A DNA stretch of 64,000 nucleotides from Echinicola sp. 20G (GCF_015533855.1 NZ_AP024154.1:1925001-1989000), one strand, 5' to 3'; counted from the first letter of the stretch, positions 41,625 to 51,547 are shown. Notes: generated from the letters alone by a model not told the origin. Translations and numbers: made by a program.

Positions 41625-44600
41625 ATGGTCAGATTTTTATTGGCAAGGCCCATCGCAGTGACCATGGTTTTCCTGGCCCTGATGGTCTTTAGCCTGATAG
41701 CATTCACCAAACTTCCGATATCCCTGCTGCCACCGATAGATGTACCCCAGATCGTGGTCAAGGTCAGCTATCCCAATGCTTCCCCGGAGGCCATCGAGCA
41801 AAATGTACTGCTACCGGTGCGCGAGGGACTGCTTACCCTCAATGGCCTGGAGGACATGGAAAGCAAGGCGGGCAGCGAAGTGGGCACAATCCGCCTGCAA
41901 TTTGCCTTTGGCACTTCCATGGAGCTGGCCTACATCGAAGTAAACGAGAAGATCGATCGCCTGACCAATAGCCTGCCGGAAGAGTTGGACCGTCCTCAGG
42001 TTATCCGCATCAACACCAATGACATTCCCATGGTCCGCATTCAGGTGACGCCCAAAGAAGGCATCGACCATGCGGAAGTGACCAAGTTGGCAGAAAATGT
42101 CCTCAAGAAAAGGATCGAACAGCTGCAGGGCATTTCTCTCGTGGACATCAACGGCAAGCAGGAAAGGGTCATCACCGTAACGCCCAATAAGGCCGTCCTG
42201 GCAGGACTGGGCATGACCGAGCAAAATGTCATCAATGCCATACAGTCCGGCAACCGCGAGTTGCCCGGCATCAGCGTAAAGGATGGGCAGTACCGTTACT
42301 TTTTAAGACTGGCCAGCAGGGTGGATAGCCCTACTGACATTGAGGGTCTTCCGGTCAGTGCAGCGAATGGCCATACAGTGGCACTGGGAAAAGTGGCCCA
42401 AGTGCAGTATGAAATGGGCGAAACCATGGGCTACCACCTCTATGGTCAGCAGGAAGGCTTGGTGGTCACGGTCCACAAGCAGGCTGCGGCGAAGATGAAT
42501 GAACTGATGGAAAAGGTCAGGGCGTCCGTGGAGCTGTTTAAAAAGGATTACCCACAAGTGGACTTTGCCATGACCCAGGACCAATCTACCCTGCTCAATG
42601 CCGGGATCAGCAACCTGCAGACCAGTTTGCTTTTTGGTGGGATCTTTGCCTTTGGGGTGCTCTTTGTCTTTATGGGCAATTACCGCATGCCCATTATCAT
42701 TGGACTGAGCTTGCCCACTTCCTTGGTGATCAGCTTTCTGGTCTTTTATGCCTTTGGCATCTCCATCAATGTGATTTCACTCAGTGGCCTGGCACTGGGC
42801 CTGGGCATGTTGATTGACAATGCCATCATTGTACTGGACAATATTACCCGCAAGCGGCAGGAGGGCCTCCCCATATTTGAGGCTTGTGTGACCGGGGTCA
42901 ATGAGGTGATGTCAGCCCTGATTTCCTCGGTATTGACAACCTTAGCGGTATTTGTGCCCTTGGTCTTTCTAAGTGGGATTTCAGGAGCTTTGTTTTTTGA
43001 CCAGGCAGTATCTGTGGCAGCTATTCTCTTTGTGTCCTTACTGGTAGCCTTTGTACTTTTACCTTTGCTTTACAAACTGTTTTTTGCCAAACAGGAATGG
43101 AGTTCAAACAAGGAGGACAGTCGCTTTTTCAAGGCCATTCTCAAACTATACAAAGGAGCTTACCAAAAACTCATGGCCCATAGAAAGCTCAGCTTGGCCT
43201 TGCTTTTCGCTTTGATTCCGCTCTTTCTGCTGGTTGGACTGGCACTGCCCACAGCAGGTTTGCCGCCCATCGATAAAAAAGATGCTGTACTGGAAGTGGA
43301 TTGGAACGAGCCCATCGGGGTGGAGCAAAATCGGGACCGGATCAAAAATATCATGGCCAGCTTGGAGGGGCAATATGAGCAAGCAGAAGCAGATATAGGG
43401 GTAAGGCAGTTTTTGCTTTTTGATGGGGAAAATGCGGTACAGCAGGCTACCGTCTACATGGACTTTGAGAACATGGAAAGCAAGGAAACTCAGATGGAGC
43501 AATTGGAAGGTCTCCTGACTGAAAATTACCCCATGGCGAGCATAGAGATCAAGGATGCCCCCAATGCCTTTGACCAGCTGTTCAAGGCCAGTATCCCCTA
43601 TTATGAGTTGCGCTGGAAAATGCTGGAAAGCAAACAGCCCGTGGAGGCCAGCACCATGGGCCCTTGGTTGGAGAAACTGCCTTTGCAGGATTGGAAAAAA
43701 GGACCGGGCCTGCAAGAGGAATCAGCGGTGATTTTCCGTATTGACCTGGAGAAGCTGGCCCTGTATGAAGTGGAGATCGGTGCGCTGACGGGGGCTGTGG
43801 AGAAGCTCTTTGGCCATTACCCCATCGATGAGATCAAGCACTTCAATGAGGTCACCCCAATCAAGCTTCAAGGCAATAAAAATGATTTTGGGCAAATCCT
43901 CAATAACAACTACCTGCAAGGCAAAGAGGGGCAGCGATATGCCTTGGCCAATTTTATCCGGGTAAATTATGAGAACCACTATAAATACGTGACGGCAGAC
44001 AAAACAGGCGTGTACCAATCTCTGGAGTTGACAGGGGAAAACCCAGCGGAAAAGGAGCCGGACTTAAAGCAATGGGGCAAGGACAGAAGCCTGACTGTTT
44101 CCTTTTTTGGGCAGTACTTTAAGGACCAGGAAAATGTCAAGCAGCTGATGGGGATACTGGGCGTTTCGGTGCTCCTACTGTATTTTATTTTGGCTGCCCA
44201 GTTTGAAAGTTTTGTGCAGCCCATGATCGTGATATTCACCTTGCCCTTGGGAATTGGCGGGGCATTGTTGGTGCTTTGGCTGACAGGGACTTCCCTGAAT
44301 GTGATGTCAGCCATTGGTTTGGTGGTGATGTTGGGTATAATGGTCAATGACGCCATCCTGAAGATCGATACCATCAACCGCTTAAAGGTAAAATATAAGG
44401 AACAGGAAAAGGAATGGTCGCAGGCAAAAGTATTGGACAGGGCCCTGTATGAGGCAGGAGAAATCAGGTTGAAACCCATCCTGATGACCTCCATTACCAC
44501 GATCTTAGCCCTCTTACCGGTGATCTTCAGTGCCGGCTTAGGAGCCGACCTGCAAAGGCCACTGGTGTACAGCGTTATCGGTGGCCTGACCATCGGTACC

Positions 44601-44657
44601 CTGACGGCATTGTATTTTGTCCCATTGGCGTATTGGGCGGTAGGTAGGAAGGAGTAA
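41625..44657 (+). CDS. RND-family efflux permease (AcrB/MdtB type), first copy
   Basis: 1010 residues. N-terminal helix, then LPPIDVPQIVVKVSYPNASPEAIEQ, the porter-domain beginning (in part: VSYPNASPEAIEQ); 12 membrane helices in the 1+5+1+5 RND pattern. The helix-4 proton-relay motif is GMLIDNAIIVLDN (one Asp kept, the second being Asn), and helix 10 has GIMVNDAILKID in place of the AcrB lysine. It exports amphiphiles by proton antiport with the adaptor just upstream. The stop codon lies within a heptad array. Confidence 0.92.
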   Translation: MVRFLLARPIAVTMVFLALMVFSLIAFTKLPISLLPPIDVPQIVVKVSYPNASPEAIEQNVLLPVREGLLTLNGLEDMESKAGSEVGTIRLQFAFGTSMELAYIEVNEKIDRLTNSLPEELDRPQVIRINTNDIPMVRIQVTPKEGIDHAEVTKLAENVLKKRIEQLQGISLVDINGKQERVITVTPNKAVLAGLGMTEQNVINAIQSGNRELPGISVKDGQYRYFLRLASRVDSPTDIEGLPVSAANGHTVALGKVAQVQYEMGETMGYHLYGQQEGLVVTVHKQAAAKMNELMEKVRASVELFKKDYPQVDFAMTQDQSTLLNAGISNLQTSLLFGGIFAFGVLFVFMGNYRMPIIIGLSLPTSLVISFLVFYAFGISINVISLSGLALGLGMLIDNAIIVLDNITRKRQEGLPIFEACVTGVNEVMSALISSVLTTLAVFVPLVFLSGISGALFFDQAVSVAAILFVSLLVAFVLLPLLYKLFFAKQEWSSNKEDSRFFKAILKLYKGAYQKLMAHRKLSLALLFALIPLFLLVGLALPTAGLPPIDKKDAVLEVDWNEPIGVEQNRDRIKNIMASLEGQYEQAEADIGVRQFLLFDGENAVQQATVYMDFENMESKETQMEQLEGLLTENYPMASIEIKDAPNAFDQLFKASIPYYELRWKMLESKQPVEASTMGPWLEKLPLQDWKKGPGLQEESAVIFRIDLEKLALYEVEIGALTGAVEKLFGHYPIDEIKHFNEVTPIKLQGNKNDFGQILNNNYLQGKEGQRYALANFIRVNYENHYKYVTADKTGVYQSLELTGENPAEKEPDLKQWGKDRSLTVSFFGQYFKDQENVKQLMGILGVSVLLLYFILAAQFESFVQPMIVIFTLPLGIGGALLVLWLTGTSLNVMSAIGLVVMLGIMVNDAILKIDTINRLKVKYKEQEKEWSQAKVLDRALYEAGEIRLKPILMTSITTILALLPVIFSAGLGADLQRPLVYSVIGGLTIGTLTALYFVPLAYWAVGRKE

Positions 44658-44711
44658 TGAGTAGATAGTATTGAGTACAAAGTAGGGAGTATTGAGTATC
44701 AGAAAACTGAG
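44656..44711. repeat. Heptanucleotide array after the first RND permease
   Basis: Eight units starting inside the stop codon: AATGAGT, AGATAGT, ATTGAGT, ACAAAGT, AGGGAGT, ATTGAGT, ATCAGAA, AACTGAG. In inverted orientation to the array at 44826-44930. Confidence 0.75.
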
Positions 44712-44754
44712 TTTGTTGTGCCGATCCGCCATGGTAGACAGCACAGTTAAAGCA

Positions 44755-44820
44755 GAGCTTTTCGCTCGACAAATGAGCCACAGGCTCAGGTTTAATTGGT
44801 CCATCAGCGCAGCTGAATGG
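44755..44820. repeat. Serial hairpins between the RND permease genes
   Basis: GAGC/GCTC (44755-44767), TGAGCC-ACA-GGCTCA (44774-44788) and CCAT-CAGC/GCTG-ATGG (44801-44820). Same design as the elements at 1702-1740 and 18024-18147. Confidence 0.6.
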
Positions 44821-44825
44821 ACAAC

Positions 44826-44930
44826 AAGTACTCAATACTCACGACTCACGACTCAATACTCATTGTACATGTCTCAAATCTAAAGTCTATTGTCTAACAT
44901 CTATAAAATAACATCTAGCATCTAAAATAT
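44826..44930. repeat. Heptanucleotide array (15 units) abutting the second RND permease start
   Basis: The longest array in the window: AAGTACT, CAATACT, CACGACT twice, CAATACT, CATTGTA, CATGTCT, CAAATCT, AAAGTCT, ATTGTCT, AACATCT, ATAAAAT, AACATCT, AGCATCT, AAAATAT. The consensus shifts gradually from CAATACT to AACATCT, and the last base is the T of the TTG start codon. Confidence 0.8.
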
Positions 44931-47900
44931 TGAATTCATTCAGAATAGTCATATCGTTTTTTGTCCTTGCCATTATTGGTTTTGCCTTGGTGCCCAAGCT
45001 GACAGTGGAGCTCAACCCTCGTGAGCAGCAGCCGGTATTGACCGTTTCTTTTTCCGTGCGGCAATCCGCTCCCGAATTGGTGGAGAAACTGGGGACAGCG
45101 CCTTTAGAGGGACTTTTTAGCCAACTGGCAGATCTCAAGAAGATTGAGTCGGTATCCAATTATAACAATGGCCGGATTACCCTGCGCTTCGACAAGCATA
45201 CGGACATGGAGTTCAAGAAATTTGAAGTGGCCTCGCTGATCAGGCAGGTTTACCCTTCTTTGGACCGGAAGGTCAGCTATCCTTTGATCTACCAGTCTGC
45301 CCAGCGCAATGATGAGCCTCCTATTCTCCAGTACAGCATCAATGCTCCCTTTGCCGCTTTTGAAATCAAAAAGGTCACGGAAGATGTACTGAAGTCCGTG
45401 ATCAACCGGTTTGATGAAGTGGAGGAAATCCAGGTTTACGGAGCCAATGACCTGCAGCTGTATGTGACCTACGACATCCAGAAAATGCAGGCTTATGGGG
45501 TCAACCGGGGCATGTTGACTGGCATGCTGCGCAGTGCCTTTGGGACCAGTTATCCGGGGATGGCGCTGAACCATCAGGGTGAAGCCTTATTTATCCAAGT
45601 GGATCGGTCATTGACTGATGTGGAGCAACTGGAAAACCTGCGAATTACTACCAGAGGAGGCAAGGAAGTGTACCTCCGCGACCTGGCCAAGCTGACCTTG
45701 GAGGAGGCAGAGCCGAACCGCTATTACCGCATCAATGGCAATAACTCGGTGACCATGAGCATTACCAGCCGCGCCGGGGTCAACAAGGTAGTGTTGGCAC
45801 AAAAGCTTAAACAGGCGATGGAAGAAGCTTCGGAATTGTTGCCTGCTGATTATGATGTGCGATTGGAGCAGGATGATACCGAATACCTGTCCAAAGAGCT
45901 CCATAAGATCTATCAACGCTCTGGGCTTTCCATTTTGATTTTGGTGGTCTTTATCTTTTTGATCAACCGCAATTGGCGTTACCTGACAGTATTGTTTTTG
46001 GGGATCTTGGTCAACCTAAGTGTCACGGGCATTATCCTCTATGCTTTGGGGACCCATTTGCACCTCTATTCCATTGCGGGATTGACCATTTCTTTTGGCT
46101 TGATCGTGGACAATGCCATCATCATGATCGACCACCTCCACAAGCATAAAAACAGAAAGGTCTTTTTGGCTTTGTTGGCGGCTTCCTTGACGACCATTGC
46201 CGCTTTGCTGATGGTGTTTTTATTGCCGGAAGATGATCAGAAGAACCTGACGGACTTTGCGGTGGTGGTGGCCGTGATGCTGGCAGTGTCGCTGCTGGTA
46301 GCCCTCCTGTTTACCCCGGCCATGTACCAAATGCTTTTTGGGGACAAAGTGGGGCAGGGAAGAAAAATTACTTTTATCAAGCTGAGGAGACGGGTACGGT
46401 GGTTTGGAAGGTACCAAAGGGTCATTGGCTTTGCTGCCCACTATCGAAAGACTTTTATCATTCTCTTGGTCCTGCTTTTTGGACTGCCCATATTTTACCT
46501 GCCGGCCAAATGGGAAGGACAGGAATGGAACAACAAGACCATAGGCAGCACGGTTTACCAAGAGGATATCAGGCCTTATGTGGACAAGGCCTTGGGAGGT
46601 TCTTTGCGCATGTTTGTTCGTGGGGTATTCGAGAAGTCAGGTTATCGGGAGGCTGCCCAGACCCGTTTATATGTCAATGTACGCCTGCCTTTTGGCAATA
46701 CTTTGGACCAAATGGATTTTATTGTCCGTGAATTTGAAGAGTTCCTAATAGGAGTGGAAGGGGTGGACAAGTTTGTCAGCAATGTTTCTTCTGGACAACA
46801 AGCTTCTATCACCATTACCTTTAAAGAGGCCTACGAAAACTCAGCAGTGCCTTATCAGCTCAAGGGAAGGTTGTCCGTCAAAGCCACGGACTGGAGCGGG
46901 GCAAATTGGGGTATTTATGGGGTCGGGCAAGGCTTTAGTGCCGGGCCGGGAGGAGAAGGCATTCCCTCTTTTACGGTGATGATGAAAGGCTATAACTTTG
47001 ACGAACTGGAAAGACAGTCAGAAGTCCTGGCAGAAAAGCTACTCAAACATAAAAGGATTCAAGAAGTCAATACCAATGAACGCTTGTCCTATGGCGAAAA
47101 AAGCTCCGAGGAATTGGTGCTGCGCTTTGATCAGCAAAAATTGGCTCTACAAGGTACCAACCAATATGAAGTGATCGGGGCATTGCAGGATGTATCCAAA
47201 CCCAGCGGCCCCGCCCTGTATTTGAACCTGGATGAGGTAAATTATGGGGTGATGGTTCGGGAAAAAGCGGCTGAGGATTTTTCCCGCTATGATTTGGAGG
47301 AGACTACGTTGATTGGCAGTGAAGAGCGAATGTTCAAGGTGTCCAGCTTTGGATCATTGGACAAGGAAACCACCACCAATTCCCTGCACAAGGAGGATCG
47401 CCAGTATATCCGTCGCGTTGCCTTTGAGTATATGGGCTCCAGAAAATTCGGAAATGAATACCTGGAGGAAGTCCTGGAAGAGATGAAAAGGAGTATGCCT
47501 ATTGGCTACTCTGCAGAAACCTCCTCCTATGGATGGGGCTATGGCAAGACCAAAAGGCAATATACTTTGCTCTTGGTGCTGATTTTGGCCATTTTCTTTA
47601 TTTGCGCAGTGTTGTTTGAAAACTTGAAGCAGCCTTTCTACATCATTGCCGTGATCCCTATTGCCTTTATAGGCCTGTTCCTGATCTTTTCGGTTTTTGA
47701 CTTTTACTTTGACCAAGGGGGCTATGCTGCCTTTGTGATGCTGGGAGGCTTGGCCGTCAATGCCGCCATCTTCATTGTCAATGACCTCAACAGCCGGGAA
47801 GCTTTTGGGGTGTACAACCGTAATGTGCTGAAGGCCGTAGCCGGAAAGGCCATTCCCATTTTGCTGACGGTGCTGTCCACCTGTTTTGGGCTGATTCCTT

Positions 47901-48037
47901 TTATCATGGAAGGTCAAAACGAGATCTTTTGGTTTTCACTGGCCATCGGCACCATCGGTGGCTTGGTTTTCAGCATGGTCGGGGTGTTTTTGGCTTTGCC
48001 CGTGTTTTTATGGAGAAAAGGGAGAAGGAAGCAATAA
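44930..48037 (+). CDS. RND-family efflux permease, second copy (TTG start)
   Basis: 1035 residues from TTG 44930; the first membrane helix begins within four residues (MNSFRIVISFFVLAIIGFAL), so the start is near the right place and no ATG is available in frame before the porter domain. The 1+5+1+5 helix layout is complete. Helix 4 reads GLIVDNAIIMIDHLHKHK and helix 10 GGLAVNAAIFIVNDLNSR, so the relay residues differ from those of AcrB and from the first copy. Two unlike permeases behind one adaptor suggest a heteromeric MdtBC-like pump or two alternative pumps (inference). Confidence 0.88.
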   Translation: MNSFRIVISFFVLAIIGFALVPKLTVELNPREQQPVLTVSFSVRQSAPELVEKLGTAPLEGLFSQLADLKKIESVSNYNNGRITLRFDKHTDMEFKKFEVASLIRQVYPSLDRKVSYPLIYQSAQRNDEPPILQYSINAPFAAFEIKKVTEDVLKSVINRFDEVEEIQVYGANDLQLYVTYDIQKMQAYGVNRGMLTGMLRSAFGTSYPGMALNHQGEALFIQVDRSLTDVEQLENLRITTRGGKEVYLRDLAKLTLEEAEPNRYYRINGNNSVTMSITSRAGVNKVVLAQKLKQAMEEASELLPADYDVRLEQDDTEYLSKELHKIYQRSGLSILILVVFIFLINRNWRYLTVLFLGILVNLSVTGIILYALGTHLHLYSIAGLTISFGLIVDNAIIMIDHLHKHKNRKVFLALLAASLTTIAALLMVFLLPEDDQKNLTDFAVVVAVMLAVSLLVALLFTPAMYQMLFGDKVGQGRKITFIKLRRRVRWFGRYQRVIGFAAHYRKTFIILLVLLFGLPIFYLPAKWEGQEWNNKTIGSTVYQEDIRPYVDKALGGSLRMFVRGVFEKSGYREAAQTRLYVNVRLPFGNTLDQMDFIVREFEEFLIGVEGVDKFVSNVSSGQQASITITFKEAYENSAVPYQLKGRLSVKATDWSGANWGIYGVGQGFSAGPGGEGIPSFTVMMKGYNFDELERQSEVLAEKLLKHKRIQEVNTNERLSYGEKSSEELVLRFDQQKLALQGTNQYEVIGALQDVSKPSGPALYLNLDEVNYGVMVREKAAEDFSRYDLEETTLIGSEERMFKVSSFGSLDKETTTNSLHKEDRQYIRRVAFEYMGSRKFGNEYLEEVLEEMKRSMPIGYSAETSSYGWGYGKTKRQYTLLLVLILAIFFICAVLFENLKQPFYIIAVIPIAFIGLFLIFSVFDFYFDQGGYAAFVMLGGLAVNAAIFIVNDLNSREAFGVYNRNVLKAVAGKAIPILLTVLSTCFGLIPFIMEGQNEIFWFSLAIGTIGGLVFSMVGVFLALPVFLWRKGRRKQ

Positions 48038-48040
48038 GAA

Positions 48041-48075
48041 TTTAGACATTAGACGCTAGACAAATGACTTTGAGT
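48041..48075. repeat. Heptanucleotide array (5 units)
   Basis: TTTAGAC, ATTAGAC, GCTAGAC, AAATGAC, TTTGAGT, starting 3 nt after the second RND permease stop. It is the reverse complement of the AATCTAA-type arrays upstream of start codons. Confidence 0.7.
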
Positions 48076-48258
48076 CTAGTCATTTAAAAGGTTGAAAACG
48101 TTGAGTGTCAATTACTATGTTAAAAGGGGAGTTAAGTTTTTGTTGATATAAGAAAGAGATAATGGTTGGTTACGCCTTATTACGGCTGGTAGTATACAAG
48201 TAACTTCAGGTCTGAGTTAGGTTATGAATTATTAACTTTTTAGAAATTCTAAGTGGCC

Positions 48259-48951
48259 TCAATCAAGTAATATCCTAACAGCTACACCAGGTCGGAGAAG
48301 CTCGAATGGACTGCGTCGGGGATGAAAGTAATACGCTCCCTCAGAATCGTAGGAGGTGTCCTTACTGGTAAGGTATTCCGTGATGGCGGAATGGAGATAG
48401 TCCATTCTTAGTTCCAAGGAAAGCCTTCCCCAACTTTTAGGAGTTAGGACCATACCCGCTCCGAATTGCCAAAACTCTGCCCAGTCATAGAATTCCGTTC
48501 CTTCAGAATAGGGTTCGGAGAACCGGTCTTCCCTGACTTTTGATCGGGTATAGGTGTGTAGCCCTCCTAATTGCCCCTCAATAAAAGGCCTGACAATGCC
48601 AGGTAGTGCTGGCATCACGCGAACGATACCTGATAGGGTGACAAAGTTATTGTTCCTACGGATTCTCCAGCTTTGCTCTACTCCATCAATGATTTCATGG
48701 TCTATGGTGAGCTTGGTGCCATATTGGCCATAACTCAAGGCAGAGCCAATGAATATGGGTGTTTCTGGAACTTGATAGAGGACATCTATGCCTAAGCTTG
48801 GTAAAATAAGCGTGCCAGCATCCTTTTTCAACTCTCCATGGCTTATGCTCGGGCTAAGGGTGGCTCCAAAGTAAAAATCTTGAGCATGGCTGGGTAATCG
48901 GCAACCTAAAAATGTCAATAGAAAGAGCAAAAACAGTAAAGGACTTCTCAT
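48259..48951 (-). CDS. Outer-membrane beta-barrel protein
   Basis: 230 residues with a signal peptide ending at SHAQ. Alternating amphipathic strands (DFYFGATLSPSISHG, FIGSALSYGQYGTKLTID, FVTLSGIVRVMPAL, WGRLSLELRMDYLHSAI) fit an 8-10-stranded barrel of the outer-membrane beta-barrel/porin-like group, ending in the hydrophobic VAVRILLD. Function unknown. Monocistronic, convergent with the RND locus. Confidence 0.7.
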   Translation of the reverse strand: MRSPLLFLLFLLTFLGCRLPSHAQDFYFGATLSPSISHGELKKDAGTLILPSLGIDVLYQVPETPIFIGSALSYGQYGTKLTIDHEIIDGVEQSWRIRRNNNFVTLSGIVRVMPALPGIVRPFIEGQLGGLHTYTRSKVREDRFSEPYSEGTEFYDWAEFWQFGAGMVLTPKSWGRLSLELRMDYLHSAITEYLTSKDTSYDSEGAYYFHPRRSPFELLRPGVAVRILLD

Positions 48952-49041
48952 GTTTCAAAGAATTTATATGCTGTTTTATACGTCCTGCGCTGATTTAAGT
49001 TGGCTTTGGTGGTTGTGCCTTTTTTGAAGCATAGAAGGGTG

Positions 49042-50202
49042 CTATTTCAAATGATACTTTACCAAAATACTTCCGGAATCTCGGTTGAGTTGCTTGGCCA
49101 TTTTGGTGAAAGCATTATTAACCTGTGATAATTGTTCTTGGTGTTTTTCATAATGTTCCATCAGTGATTCAGGAGAAAAGTTGCCCAAAATAATGTTGTC
49201 CTGGAGGAACCTGGGGTGCAGGTATTCCGGTCCCAAGTCAATATCGTTTTTGAACTTGGTACTCGAAATGGATTTTCCAGTGTTTCTATTATAAATTAAA
49301 GTACCGTTGCCATTTTCCAGGTAAGATGTGATCATATAATCCTTGCTCACAAAGAGTCTTGCAAAATGATAAATATACCTTTCTCTTGTGCTGGGCTGGT
49401 TCAGTAATTCGACCAAATCATTTTCTTGTAAAAGCTTCATGGGGATCAGTTTGTTTCTAAACTCTAGATGATATTTTTGGACTACTTGATTGTCCATGAC
49501 CCAGTAGATGGAATCGGTAAATGATTTGGTGAAGAAGTAATCCTTATTTACTTTTTTTAAGATATTAGGTTCATTCATATAGGGTAATTCCCCCTCATAA
49601 GGATTGGGCAAAATGGGTGTTAAATCATTTGTATTGGCGTTCCACTGATACAGTAAATAGTTGCTTAAGGATTCATCATTTTTAGTTACAACGCTTTTTA
49701 CCCAAGGGTGGATATGAATGATATAATTATCGTTTTGAATGTGCTCCAGCTTGGAAATACTATAGGGCACTTTGAATTCTTCGATAAAATTTCCCTTAAA
49801 ATCAAAGCGAAGAAGCTTGTGATTAGAAAGGATGTCAAGGCTTTTCCAGGAACTATTGATGCAGGCATCAGTGATATACTGGTATTCACCTGGCCCCTCT
49901 CCATAGTTTTCGATGGTTCCCGTCAAATTAAAATCTTTATCAAGAATAGCTATTTTATAAGTATGTCCAAAGTCACAGAAGAAATAGGACTCCCCTGTAA
50001 AAAGGATTTCGTCCACAAAGGAGAAGTTGAAATTATCAGGTAGCGCAACATATTCGATCTTGCTGATGATCTCACTCATGGGGACTTCTCTTTTCTCGGA
50101 CAAAGAAATGATGATGGTGTTTTCATCCGATTGAGATGGCTTTTCACAGGAAAGGCAGATAAATAGGATATAGAAAAATGATACGACAGAATTATATTTC
50201 AT
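49042..50202 (-). CDS. Six-bladed beta-propeller lipoprotein (BF3164-like)
   Basis: 386 residues with lipobox CLSC (Cys 19). The mature part begins with VPMSEIISKIEYVALPD, then blade repeats such as IAILDKDFNLTGTIENYGEGPGEY and LLRFDFKGNFIEEFKVP, the pattern of the 6-bladed beta-propeller family common in Bacteroidetes (quoted elsewhere as GEGPGEY). No enzymatic motif seen. Divergent from the related lipoprotein starting at 50342, with only 139 nt between them, so they may share control. Confidence 0.78.
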   Translation of the reverse strand: MKYNSVVSFFYILFICLSCEKPSQSDENTIIISLSEKREVPMSEIISKIEYVALPDNFNFSFVDEILFTGESYFFCDFGHTYKIAILDKDFNLTGTIENYGEGPGEYQYITDACINSSWKSLDILSNHKLLRFDFKGNFIEEFKVPYSISKLEHIQNDNYIIHIHPWVKSVVTKNDESLSNYLLYQWNANTNDLTPILPNPYEGELPYMNEPNILKKVNKDYFFTKSFTDSIYWVMDNQVVQKYHLEFRNKLIPMKLLQENDLVELLNQPSTRERYIYHFARLFVSKDYMITSYLENGNGTLIYNRNTGKSISSTKFKNDIDLGPEYLHPRFLQDNIILGNFSPESLMEHYEKHQEQLSQVNNAFTKMAKQLNRDSGSILVKYHLK

Positions 50203-50341
50203 ATTAGTAAATGTAGGTATGTTAATATATAAAAACTATATAAATAGTTTTGAAACTAAAAGATTTTTAATACGTTTTCTTAACTTGTTGTTAAAATACA
50301 ATCGTTTTGTAACTCTCTTAAAAATCATATTATCCATCACT

Positions 50342-51547
50342 ATGAAATTTCCACATATTCAGTATAGTTATGCCCTTACTTTAGTTTTAGGGCTATTTGC
50401 CTGTAATACATCTGAAAAGAAAAAAGAACAAGGTCCCACTTCACCGCTTGAACTGGAGGTAGTGGATTCACTGGTAGTGGATGAGCTGGAACCTTTGGTG
50501 ATGGATGATCATATGGCCAGTTTGGGTTATTACCTTTTAAGAAACACCAAAAGTCGTCAACCGCTTTTGGTAGATGAGAAAGGGACAGTCATCAAAGAAT
50601 TCGATATTCTCCATGATGGTCCCGACGGCATAGGGAGTTTTGGTACGGGGTACAGGTTGTTGGATGATAGCCGGTGGGTCGCCCAAAACCTAATGACAGG
50701 CTATCATATATTTGATTATCAAGGTAAGAAGATCAAAGAGCTTCCCGCAGAGAGAGCTGGGCTTTTCTCTATTTCCATTTATAGCAATAGGACTACATTT
50801 ACACCTTATGTCAAAAAATTTGGCGGACAGACTGAGAACTACATTATTGGGGAAGAACCCAATGCTTTTGACCACAAGGAGATCAGTGCCGAGGAGTTGG
50901 GACCTAAATTTTATAGCTTGGCCGAGACCATATTTAACTATGATATTGAAAAAGAAAAGCAGGAAATGATTACTACTTTCCCAGAGGTTTGGGAGCCTAG
51001 GGCCAATGAAAGGTTTGTAGGTCAGGCTTTCCCTTTGGTGGCTATTAATAGAAAAACCATGGAAATGGCCCTGTTGCCCACAGTAGGCAATCAGTTGTTC
51101 ATTTATGATTATATGGGCGAAGCGCCCATATTGATCGATACTGTGCGGCTGACTCACCGTCACAGGCCTGATGAGGCTCGGGAAGTGGACCTGAATGCTG
51201 AAAGATGGTCTGATGATTATCCCTTATTTACAGATTTGAGGGTGTTTGGAGATGGTTATCTGGTAGGTTTTTATACCCGTATTCCATCAGATGTTATCAA
51301 AGAGCTTCGGGCCAAAAGTGAGGAATACTATAAGTTACCGGAATTTCAAGAGGCAAATGATCAGTATGCCAAGCCTTATTATATCTATGTCAAAGATGGT
51401 GAGCAAATAGGAGTCATTGACAAGCTGCCAGTACATGGCGTTGTGGACTTCGCAGATGAAGATGGAGTCTTATTTGTGAATGACAATGGAGACCCGGAAA
51501 TAGAGCGAGATTACAATGTTTTCTATAAAATCAGGATCAAGGAATAG
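50342..51547 (+). CDS. DUF4221-like/propeller-type lipoprotein
   Basis: 401 residues from ATG 50342, which begins a lipoprotein signal (MKFPHIQYSYALTLVLG, lipobox LFAC, Cys 20); the frame extends 123 nt upstream but would add 41 residues before the signal. Blades include TVIKEFDILHDGPDGIGSFG and YHIFDYQGKKIKELPAE. The GPxGIG loop is shared with the 39270 lipoprotein. Function unknown. Confidence 0.75.
   Translation: MKFPHIQYSYALTLVLGLFACNTSEKKKEQGPTSPLELEVVDSLVVDELEPLVMDDHMASLGYYLLRNTKSRQPLLVDEKGTVIKEFDILHDGPDGIGSFGTGYRLLDDSRWVAQNLMTGYHIFDYQGKKIKELPAERAGLFSISIYSNRTTFTPYVKKFGGQTENYIIGEEPNAFDHKEISAEELGPKFYSLAETIFNYDIEKEKQEMITTFPEVWEPRANERFVGQAFPLVAINRKTMEMALLPTVGNQLFIYDYMGEAPILIDTVRLTHRHRPDEAREVDLNAERWSDDYPLFTDLRVFGDGYLVGFYTRIPSDVIKELRAKSEEYYKLPEFQEANDQYAKPYYIYVKDGEQIGVIDKLPVHGVVDFADEDGVLFVNDNGDPEIERDYNVFYKIRIKE

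Noticed and set aside
43979-44680. 233-codon minus-strand ORF opposite the RND permease
   Set aside because: Antisense shadow; composition reflects the opposite strand's helices.
44826-44930. CRISPR array
   Set aside because: Units are 7 nt with no spacers and no cas genes; the period excludes CRISPR repeats.
50219-50341. Extended N terminus for the 50342 lipoprotein
   Set aside because: It places 41 basic residues before a perfect lipoprotein signal peptide.
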